From positions 1-6,014 of the forward strand of contig JAJQHI010000116.1 of assembly GCA_021199825.1 (NCBI GenBank): a DNA stretch of 6,014 nucleotides. Direction: 5' to 3'. Shown here one piece after another: positions 1 to 5,445 of this stretch. Under the pieces are notes generated by a model that did not search any database, was not told the DNA's origin, and worked only from the letters and a program-made list of their open reading frames with translations. Source of the DNA: Bacillota bacterium (GTDB lineage Bacteria > Bacillota > Clostridia > Oscillospirales > CAG-272). Positions within the stretch are counted from its first letter, which is position 1, and the number at the start of each line of letters is the position of its first letter. A program made the position numbers and the translations under genes.

Positions 1-998
1 GAGGTTATACGAAACGTGTCAAACTCATCCGATATGTCTTTTACGTCAATAAGCAGGCGTTTCTCTAATGTCTCACAGTCAAACCACCAAATCTCGCTTT
101 TGGCGTTGTATCCGTACTCCTCGTTGTAATCAAACATAGCGTATGCTATACCCGAAGGAGATTCTTTGTTGTCATATCTCATTTCACTTACGTAATCGGA
201 AATAAGCGTAACCTCACTCGTCTCGATGCTTTGTCTATACATCGTCCGATAATAATCATCGTATTCTGTGTAGTTTATATCGCTGTAGATATAATAATCT
301 CCAACGGTATCGCCCGGATAATCGTATTCTTCAATATTACCATACTCGTAATCTGACCAAAAATACGTTCCGTACAGATTGGTGTACCACAAAAGCCTTT
401 CTCCCGTGTCCTGTATTACACGATACGCGGTTGAAATTTTTTCGTCTCCGTTTATAGTTTCAAGCTCGCCGGATTCGATATTGTACCTGTACACATACCA
501 AAGCTCCTCCGTTGAATCACCGTTTTCATCAAAGAGCATTACTGCGCCAGTAAAGAAAACATATTCGCGATTTGTTGATACCCATGGATAATAAATCTGG
601 CTTGCGTCATCCAAAATTGTGGTTATCGACCCCTCGGTTAAATCATATAAGTACAGAGTGTTGTACGGATAATAATATGTTTCGGTAAAGCTTCCCTCTT
701 TGACGAATGCAATATAGTCGTTTGTGAAATGAACTTTACTTGATACATCAAATACAGGGCATTCGTATGAATCATGCTCACAGAATGGGTCAGGACAGGC
801 GATTATTTCCTTTTGCTCGACAACATCATAGCGAACGATCTTGCTGCCTTCTATGGTATATAAAAACCGTGATGTTTCTTTTGCAGCGTCGGTGGTTGTG
901 GAATCAGTATCAATAGATTCTTTCTGATTGTTATCACAAGCGGTGATTAACATGATGATAGAAAGCAAAATTGCTATGATTTTATATTTTCGTTTCAT
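1..998 (-). CDS. Putative lipoprotein with CxxxxCxH motif, paralogue of the next gene; 3' end cut by the window
   Basis: This reading frame is open from the ATG at 996-998 to the left edge, giving 332 visible residues. It starts with a lipoprotein signal: MKRK, a hydrophobic stretch, then the lipobox LITAC with Cys21, followed by a Ser/Thr/Asp-rich linker to about residue 43. A cysteine/histidine cluster follows (C68, C73, H75, C80). The rest aligns along its whole length with the protein at 1117-2265, well over half identical by eye, including the SQIYYPWVS and EYDDYYRT segments and the YNIESGE turn. By that alignment about 58 residues lie outside the window. An AGGT Shine-Dalgarno sits about 10 bases before the ATG. 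I see no convincing promoter of its own, so it is probably co-transcribed with the upstream paralogue 118 bases away. The predicted site is the outer face of the membrane. Function is unknown; the repeated short strands and G-containing turns suggest a beta-propeller, by inference only. Confidence 0.88.
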   Translation of the reverse strand, partial: MKRKYKIIAILLSIIMLITACDNNQKESIDTDSTTTDAAKETSRFLYTIEGSKIVRYDVVEQKEIIACPDPFCEHDSYECPVFDVSSKVHFTNDYIAFVKEGSFTETYYYPYNTLYLYDLTEGSITTILDDASQIYYPWVSTNREYVFFTGAVMLFDENGDSTEELWYVYRYNIESGELETINGDEKISTAYRVIQDTGERLLWYTNLYGTYFWSDYEYGNIEEYDYPGDTVGDYYIYSDINYTEYDDYYRTMYRQSIETSEVTLISDYVSEMRYDNKESPSGIAYAMFDYNEEYGYNAKSEIWWFDCETLEKRLLIDVKDISDEFDTFRIT

Positions 999-1029
999 AA
1001 AGCTATTTACCTCATTTTGAAATGAACGC

Positions 1030-1059
1030 ATGGGGTATATGTTATATCATATACCCCAT
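1030..1059. promoter_or_regulatory. Perfect 12-bp inverted repeat between the two lipoprotein genes
   Basis: ATGGGGTATATG and its exact complement CATATACCCCAT are separated by six bases (TTATAT). The hairpin lies between the stop of the upstream paralogue and the ribosome binding site of the downstream one, ending 31 bases before its ATG. Neither strand has a T-run after the stem, so it is not a typical intrinsic terminator. It could be an mRNA processing or stabilising hairpin that sets the ratio of the two proteins, or a dyad operator. Its core TATG-6-CATA has half-sites like those of the PlcR box (TATG...CATA), but with six rather than eight bases between them. Confidence 0.7.
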
Positions 1060-1116
1060 AGTATTCAGGATTTTAAGTTGTTGAATTGGGCAGGTATTCA
1101 TGATTAAAAATAAATT

Positions 1117-2265
1117 TCAGTACAGCGGCTCCATGATGAACCAATCGCCTGTTTCGGGATTGATAAAAAGCCTGTGGGTTGAATTTGCGGACATATATTC
1201 CTCGCCGTCGTATTCACTTATATAAGTGTATGTGTGACCGATATATACCATTATATATCCGCCCGCATAATCATAATATCCCGCGTGATTCTGAATACGG
1301 ACATAATCAAAATCGTCCGATATGTCCTTCACATCGATGAGCAGACGTGACTCGCCTGTTTCAAAATCATAATACCAGATCTCACTTTTGGCGTTAAAGC
1401 CGTATTCCTCATTATAGTTGAAGCCCGCGTATGCAATACCGCTCGGAGAATATATATCATCATATCGCAATTCACTTACATTGTCGAGAATTTGCTCAAC
1501 CTCTCCGGATTCTATATCCTCTTTGTATACCGTTCGGTAATAATCGTCGTATTCAGTCCACTTGATATCACTATAGATATAATATCCGCACACTGTTTCA
1601 CCGATGAAATCGTATTCTTCAAAATTCCCAAAATCGTAATCTGAAGTGTAATACATTCCGGCAAGCATGTCATACCATACGAGTGAGTTTCCCGAATCCT
1701 CTATTACACGATAACCCGTTGCAATTTTTTCGTTCCCGTTTATGGTTTCAAGCTCACCCGACTCAATATTATACCTGTATGCATACCAGATTTCATCCGT
1801 TGAGTTGCCGTTATCGTCAAACAGCAAAACGGACGCGGTATAGAATACATAATCACGATTAGCTGATACCCAAGGATAGTATATCTGTGACATGCCCGTC
1901 GCTATTGTGGCAATGCTTCCATCGCTCAAATCATATAAGTACAGCTCACATGTTTCATCGTCAAATATTTCTTTCACAAACGCAATATACTCACTCGTTA
2001 TGTGTACAAGAGATATTTTTGACACCGGACAGTCCTCCGTATCATGCTCACACAGCGGGTCGGGGCAGGCTACAATTTCCTTATGCTCGACCACGTCGTA
2101 GCGAACGAGTTTTTTGCCCTCAGTCGTATAAAGGAACCGTGAGGCTGCCGCGGTGGAGCTTGAATCGGTTGTTTCGCTTTCTTCTGCTTTATTGTCAGCG
2201 CTGCACGATGTTATCATCATTACAAAGGCGAGTATCAGGGCGGTGAGATTTAATTTGCGTGTCAT
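1117..2265 (-). CDS. Putative lipoprotein with CxxxxCxH motif and propeller-like repeats, complete
   Basis: This is a complete 382-residue protein. Residues 1-21 form a lipoprotein signal (MTRK, hydrophobic core, MITSC with Cys21), followed by an acidic Ser/Thr linker to about residue 41. A cluster C67-P-D-P-L-C72-E-H74, with C79 five residues later, could bind a metal or form a disulfide. The remainder is rich in Tyr, Asp and Glu and holds spaced turn signatures typical of beta-propeller blades: YDLSDGS at 111, YNIESGE at 165, DIESGE at 250, YDFETGE at 299 and NPETGD at 369. I recall similar uncharacterised lipoproteins (DUF5050/TolB-like propellers) in gut Clostridia, but no function can be assigned. 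An AGAGG ribosome binding site lies six bases before the ATG, and a consensus promoter is a short distance upstream. It is the first gene of a probable two-gene unit of tandem paralogues. Confidence 0.92.
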   Translation of the reverse strand: MTRKLNLTALILAFVMMITSCSADNKAEESETTDSSSTAAASRFLYTTEGKKLVRYDVVEHKEIVACPDPLCEHDTEDCPVSKISLVHITSEYIAFVKEIFDDETCELYLYDLSDGSIATIATGMSQIYYPWVSANRDYVFYTASVLLFDDNGNSTDEIWYAYRYNIESGELETINGNEKIATGYRVIEDSGNSLVWYDMLAGMYYTSDYDFGNFEEYDFIGETVCGYYIYSDIKWTEYDDYYRTVYKEDIESGEVEQILDNVSELRYDDIYSPSGIAYAGFNYNEEYGFNAKSEIWYYDFETGESRLLIDVKDISDDFDYVRIQNHAGYYDYAGGYIMVYIGHTYTYISEYDGEEYMSANSTHRLFINPETGDWFIMEPLY

Positions 2266-2302
2266 ATGAAGCCTCTAAAAAAGATGAATTTGTTATGCAA
2301 AC

Positions 2303-2331
2303 ATTATCGCACAGAAAAAATGCCTTGTCAA
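2303..2331 (-). promoter_or_regulatory. Near-consensus sigma-A promoter of the lipoprotein pair
   Basis: Read on the minus strand, a perfect -35 box TTGACA (2326-2331) is followed after exactly 17 bases by GATAAT (2303-2308), five of six matches to the -10 consensus. Transcription should start near 2296, giving a leader of about 30 bases that contains the AGAGG ribosome binding site of the 382-residue lipoprotein gene. Such a strong core promoter implies high basal expression or control by repression. Confidence 0.85.
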
Positions 2332-2341
2332 GAGGGGCAAT

Positions 2342-2373
2342 TTGCATATGATGCAAGTTGTCTAGGTTGACAA
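2342..2373. promoter_or_regulatory. Two adjacent inverted repeats upstream of the lipoprotein promoter, possible operators
   Basis: TTGCAT-3-ATGCAA (2342-2356) and TTGTC-6-GACAA (2358-2373) lie one base apart and end 11 bases upstream of the -35 box. This is a usual position for activator binding or for a repressor acting from upstream. The regulator is unknown; the XRE-type protein encoded at 2561-3478, next upstream on the same strand, is the obvious candidate by proximity. Arms this short can arise by chance in AT-rich DNA, so the assignment is tentative. Confidence 0.4.
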
Positions 2374-2468
2374 AATGATTTATATGTGATAAAATAAATT
2401 TTTCCGCTTTTGAAATGCTGTTTTTTTCTTCGGCTTAGCACTCGACTTCATCCCAGCCTGTCTTAGTT

Positions 2469-2548
2469 CCCCTTTTAAAAGCTTTTGAGGGTTCCAAGGG
2501 GACTTTTCTCAAAAGTCCCTTTGGTCAGGGGTCGGGGCGAAGCCCCGA
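2469..2548. repeat. Composite intergenic hairpin element, probable dispersed repeat, also possible terminator of the regulator gene
   Basis: Three structured parts follow each other. First are two overlapping 10-base palindromes, CTTTTAAAAG (2472-2481) and AAAAGCTTTT (2477-2486). Next is a 14-pair hairpin at 2494-2524 with a three-base loop CTC (2508-2510) and one G:T position in the stem (2498/2520). Last is a perfect 7-bp GC-rich hairpin TCGGGGC-GAA-GCCCCGA at 2532-2548. The block begins 12 bases after the stop codon of the regulator gene. From memory it resembles short, many-copy intergenic repeats of Oscillospiraceae-type genomes. No other copy lies in this window, so the dispersed nature is not shown here. 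No clear T-tract follows the GC-rich stem, so termination is plausible but not certain. Confidence 0.6.
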
Positions 2549-2560
2549 TATAAAGCAGTT

Positions 2561-3478
2561 TTAACCGTAAAACTCTTTGAGGAAGTTCTCGATGTGACCC
2601 TTGAGGGACTGCAGGTTAAGCTCCTCCACAGAAGCCAAGGCAAGCGCCTTTTCCGCCAGCGCCTTGGCTTCTTCTCTGTCGCTGCCCTCATTTCTGCGCG
2701 CCATAGACCACGCGCAGTTATACATACAGCGCGCGTAATAATCAAGCTGACTCGAATAGCGGCTGCAGTAAATTCCGCGGCGCGCCACGTCTATGCACTC
2801 GTCATATCTGCCCTCAAGACCGAGGAATTTTGAAAGGTTATAGCATGTGAATGACAGATCCTCCGCCGCATCGAGCTTATCGAGTATTTTTGCCTCGACA
2901 TACTCTTTGACCTGATAAAGAATCTCTATAGCCTTCGGTCTATTATTCAGGTAATAGTATGAATTGGCGATATGTTCAAGCAGATCTCTTTCCGAGCGAG
3001 TCAGCACCTTTGGAAGAGGGGATGAGGAGCTATAGTTGTTCAATGTCATACGAAGGCATTTTTCGAGGTTTTTGAGCCTTGTTTTGTCGTCGATTATGCC
3101 GTCGTCGTACATGAGCAGCGTGTCGAGGGTGTCGTATCGCTGCTTATTTGTGAGAGAAAAGTCATCGTAGTCGCACGAGAGCTCGTCCATGATTGCTCTC
3201 GCTTTCGCTTTTTCTCCCAAGCAGTCGGCTTGGTTTGCCTCGCGGATTTTTTGGCGCACGGCGTAGTCGGGGTCCCGCGTCAATTCGGTGAGAGTGCTGT
3301 CTGACAGACCGAGCTTATCCAGCATAATCGATATGGTTCTTGAATCGCTGTACTCGCCGCCTTCCGCTCGCGAGAGTGTCGATATGCTGCATATACCGCG
3401 GCAAAGATCGGTTTGCGTTGCGCCGAGGGATTCCCGGCGGTCTTTGATTATGTGCCCTAAGGCTTGTTCGTAGGTCAT
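2561..3478 (-). CDS. XRE-family transcriptional regulator with TPR-like C-terminal domain (PlcR/Rgg-like architecture)
   Basis: This is a complete 305-residue cytoplasmic DNA-binding protein. Residues 6-65 form an XRE-type helix-turn-helix; the segment LCRGICSISTLSRAEGG (25-41) matches the turn and recognition helix seen in PlcR-like regulators. Residues 70-305 are predicted all-helical, with TPR-like helix pairs at about 165-200 (NSYYYLNNRPKAIEIL), 206-240 (YNLSKFLGLEGRYDECI) and 248-285. This order and length match the RRNPP group (PlcR, Rgg, PrgX), which sense short peptides through the TPR part; peptide sensing here is inference. No convincing cognate peptide gene is visible nearby. AAGGAG lies five bases before the ATG and an extended -10 promoter upstream. 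It is divergent from pcp and lies upstream of the lipoprotein pair on the same strand, its most likely target. Confidence 0.88.
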   Translation of the reverse strand: MTYEQALGHIIKDRRESLGATQTDLCRGICSISTLSRAEGGEYSDSRTISIMLDKLGLSDSTLTELTRDPDYAVRQKIREANQADCLGEKAKARAIMDELSCDYDDFSLTNKQRYDTLDTLLMYDDGIIDDKTRLKNLEKCLRMTLNNYSSSSPLPKVLTRSERDLLEHIANSYYYLNNRPKAIEILYQVKEYVEAKILDKLDAAEDLSFTCYNLSKFLGLEGRYDECIDVARRGIYCSRYSSQLDYYARCMYNCAWSMARRNEGSDREEAKALAEKALALASVEELNLQSLKGHIENFLKEFYG

Positions 3479-3508
3479 TGCGTCTCCTTGTGGGTGGTGG
3501 GTGTATAT

Positions 3509-3517
3509 ATTATAGCA
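3509..3517 (-). promoter_or_regulatory. Extended -10 promoter of the XRE regulator gene
   Basis: On the minus strand, TGC-TATAAT combines a perfect -10 hexamer (3509-3514) with the TG of an extended -10 element. No good -35 box is present at 16-18 bases, which is typical of extended -10 promoters. Transcription would start near 3502, giving a leader of about 24 bases before the regulator's ATG. Confidence 0.7.
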
Positions 3518-3559
3518 TAAAATAGGGCTGTGGGGTGAATATGAATTTTGATTTTGGAT

Positions 3560-3588
3560 TTGCGATTCATGCGCGTTTGCGGTATAAT
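3560..3588 (+). promoter_or_regulatory. Sigma-A promoter of pcp
   Basis: TTGCGA (3560-3565, four of six matches) and a perfect TATAAT (3583-3588) are separated by exactly 17 bases. The predicted start near 3595 gives a leader of about 30 bases with a strong GGAGGTGAGGTG ribosome binding region (3605-3616), eight bases before the ATG. A short inverted repeat ATGAAT (3541-3546) / ATTCAT (3565-3570) flanks and touches the -35 box, so a regulator bound there could affect pcp and the divergent gene. Confidence 0.75.
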
Positions 3589-3624
3589 TAGGTGGAATAT
3601 CAGCGGAGGTGAGGTGTTATCAGA

Positions 3625-4227
3625 ATGAAGGCTTTGATTACTGGGTTTGCGCCGTTTGGCGGGGAGGTTTGCAATCCGTCGATTGACGCGGTGAGGATGC
3701 TGCCCGATTTGATTTCGGGGGTGGAGATATACAAAGCGGAGATTCCGACTGTGTTCGGGCTGTCAGGCGAGGTTCTGCGCGGGAATTACGAAAGAATACG
3801 CCCGGATATTGTGATTTCGGTCGGGCAGGCGGGAGGAAGAGCGGGAATTTCCGTTGAAAAGGTCGCGATAAATTATATTTACGCGTCCCGTCCCGACAAC
3901 GCAGGGGCGGCGCCTTTTGATGTGCCGATAATTGAGGGCGCGCCCGACGCGTATTTTTCGACGCTTCCGGTAACGGGAATTGTAAAGGCGCTCGATGAGG
4001 CGGGGATATCTGCGGGTATTTCGTATTCCGCGGGAGTTTATGTATGTAACGAGCTGTTTTATAATCTCATGCATATGACAGCTGGCGAGCAGCACGTCAG
4101 AGCGGGGTTTATTCATGTGCCGTATTCAGCGGAGCAGGCGGGGGAGAGGCAGGTGCCGTCAATGCCGCTTGATATGATATGTGAGGCACTCAGGACGGCG
4201 GTTATCGCGGCGGCGGAGACAATATAA
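3625..4227 (+). CDS. pcp: Pyrrolidone-carboxylate peptidase (pyroglutamyl peptidase I)
   Basis: This cytoplasmic cysteine peptidase (family C15) removes N-terminal pyroglutamate from peptides. The 200 residues are full length for the family, which is usually 200-215. The family's N-terminal signature is present as TGFAPFGGEVCNPS (6-19). The catalytic triad can be placed: E78 in GRAGISVEKVAIN, C141 in YSAGVYVCNELFYN, and H164 in AGFIHVPY. The Glu-Cys distance of 63 residues equals that of the Bacillus enzymes (E81, C144), and the His is one residue closer. The start is fixed by a strong ribosome binding site and by alignment of the N-terminal motif. It is transcribed alone from its own promoter and ends in a terminator. 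Its divergent neighbour encodes an XRE regulator, which may or may not control it. The gene looks GC-richer than the lipoprotein genes on the left. Confidence 0.96.
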   Translation: MKALITGFAPFGGEVCNPSIDAVRMLPDLISGVEIYKAEIPTVFGLSGEVLRGNYERIRPDIVISVGQAGGRAGISVEKVAINYIYASRPDNAGAAPFDVPIIEGAPDAYFSTLPVTGIVKALDEAGISAGISYSAGVYVCNELFYNLMHMTAGEQHVRAGFIHVPYSAEQAGERQVPSMPLDMICEALRTAVIAAAETI

Positions 4228-4256
4228 AAAAACGCGGCTGCCGCAGCCGCGTTTTT
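4226..4256. terminator. Bidirectional intrinsic terminator between pcp and the glycosyltransferase gene
   Basis: A GC-rich stem CGCGGCTG-CCG-CAGCCGCG (4233-4251) is flanked by an A-run on the left and TTTTT on the right. It therefore gives a hairpin plus U-tract on both strands. It starts at the pcp stop codon and lies 28 bases beyond the stop of the convergent glycosyltransferase gene, so it probably ends both transcripts. Confidence 0.92.
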
Positions 4257-4284
4257 CGCAAACTATATCGAGCGTGTTATCATG

Positions 4285-5445
4285 TTATTCCCCTTCGGCG
4301 GACAGCTTTTCGGCGAGCCGGCAGATATCCTCCGCCGCCGTCGGGCTGATATGAAGCTTTTGCTTTTCCGTCATTTTTTCGGCTGCCGCCGGGTCGCTGA
4401 GCTTTGAAACGGAGGTGAGAAGGCGGATTCGGCTTCTGCCGACGGAAATGCTCATTCCGTTTTGCGAGAAATAGCGCGTATTTTTCGTTTCGCAGCCGGG
4501 AATCGGTGTCATATGAATGAGGGGTGTTCCCGAAACCGCGGCTTCCGTTGAGGTGAGTCCGCCGGGCTTTGAGATTATCATGTCTGACGCTCTCATCAAT
4601 TCGGCGATTTTATCAGTCTTTCTCATCGGAAGAATTGACGGGTCGTCTTTATATTTTTCCGAAAGGCTGCGGTAAAGAGACTCATTTGTACCGCAAAGGA
4701 CGATAAGGGTTGTGTTATTGTGCATATATAGGTAGAGCCTGAGCATCCGAACCGTGCTTTTGATGTTTCCGGCGCCGAAGCTGCCTCCTGAGAGAAGTAT
4801 ATATCGGCGGTCAGAGTCAAGACCGAGAGACTCTATGGCTGTCTTTCTGTCGGTTTTGCCGCCTGACGGCGTGTCGGAGAAAATTTTTTTCACGGGGATT
4901 CCGTAGGGAAGGAGTTTTTCTGGCGGGATGCCGTGGGATATAAACGCGCGGTCAAGGTCCTTTGCCGGTATGACATAATAGTCGCACTCCGTCTCCTCCG
5001 TGAAGGGAATGCATGTGTAGTCAGTCGCCACGAAAATCGTATGTGGGAGCGGAAATCCGCTTCTTTTCATTCCTGTCAGTATTTCAGACGGGAAGAGGTG
5101 AGTCATTATTATGACATCAAAGCGGTGCGCGCTTAAATATTCAGCCATGGGTCCTGACATCAGTCGGTTGACGTGATAAACGGGGGATTTGAAGCTGAAT
5201 TTTTGCTCGACCCTGCCGAAAGCCTCGCCGAGATTATATATCGCGCCGAAAAGGTGTGGTGTGCTGCGCGCAATGCTTATATAAAGCCCGCCGACCTTTC
5301 GGTCAACGTGATGCTCGCCCTTAACAAGCGAATATGGGTCAAGTATTGTGACGCTGTGACCGCGCGCCGTAAGTGCCTCTTTGACTGCCATGGCGGCTGC
5401 GTTGTGTCCGCTGCCTGTGCTGCATGAAAGAATCAGTGCATCCAT
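4285..5445 (-). CDS. Glycosyltransferase of the MGDG synthase / UgtP diacylglycerol glucosyltransferase type (GT28)
   Basis: This 386-residue protein has two Rossmann-like halves, the GT-B fold of MurG, plant MGDG synthase and Bacillus UgtP. The N-terminal half carries the family loop STGSGHNAAA (9-18) and VATDY (139-143), typical of the MGDG-synthase domain. The C-terminal half carries LSGGSFGAG (218-226), SKPGGLTSTEA (292-302) and PIPGCETKN (314-322), the nucleotide-sugar binding part. By family it transfers a sugar from a UDP-sugar to diacylglycerol on the inner membrane face, making glycolipids or lipoteichoic acid anchors. The actual sugar and acceptor cannot be read from the sequence. 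No signal peptide or membrane span is seen, as expected for a peripheral enzyme. The start overlaps the end of plsY by 13 bases, with AAAGGT about nine bases before the ATG, implying translational coupling and a joint role in membrane lipid synthesis. Confidence 0.88.
   Translation of the reverse strand: MDALILSCSTGSGHNAAAMAVKEALTARGHSVTILDPYSLVKGEHHVDRKVGGLYISIARSTPHLFGAIYNLGEAFGRVEQKFSFKSPVYHVNRLMSGPMAEYLSAHRFDVIIMTHLFPSEILTGMKRSGFPLPHTIFVATDYTCIPFTEETECDYYVIPAKDLDRAFISHGIPPEKLLPYGIPVKKIFSDTPSGGKTDRKTAIESLGLDSDRRYILLSGGSFGAGNIKSTVRMLRLYLYMHNNTTLIVLCGTNESLYRSLSEKYKDDPSILPMRKTDKIAELMRASDMIISKPGGLTSTEAAVSGTPLIHMTPIPGCETKNTRYFSQNGMSISVGRSRIRLLTSVSKLSDPAAAEKMTEKQKLHISPTAAEDICRLAEKLSAEGE

Noticed and set aside
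379..591. Plus-strand 70-codon ORF
   Set aside because: It lies wholly antisense inside the partial lipoprotein gene, whose frame is supported by close homology to its paralogue.
1030..1059. The dyad as a normal intrinsic terminator
   Set aside because: No T-run follows the stem on either strand.
1060..1116. A separate promoter for the downstream lipoprotein gene (TTCAAC-16-TACTAT on the minus strand)
   Set aside because: Only three of six and four of six consensus matches, expected by chance in AT-rich DNA.
1887..2246. Plus-strand 119-codon ORF and a shorter one in another frame
   Set aside because: Both are antisense to the 382-residue lipoprotein gene and show no recognisable domain or ribosome binding site.
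2284..2370. Plus-strand 28-codon ORF opposite the lipoprotein promoter
   Set aside because: It has only an A-rich leader without Shine-Dalgarno, and it overlaps a strong promoter and dyad in antisense, which explains the sequence better.
2380..2451. Minus-strand 23-codon ORF, Lys-rich, between the regulator and lipoprotein genes, considered as a signalling peptide gene
   Set aside because: No ribosome binding site at proper spacing, no hydrophobic export signal as in PapR-type pro-peptides, and it runs through AT-rich DNA beside the dyads.
3763..4116. Minus-strand 117-codon ORF rich in Arg
   Set aside because: It is a shadow of pcp, whose catalytic residues and family motifs are unambiguous on the plus strand.
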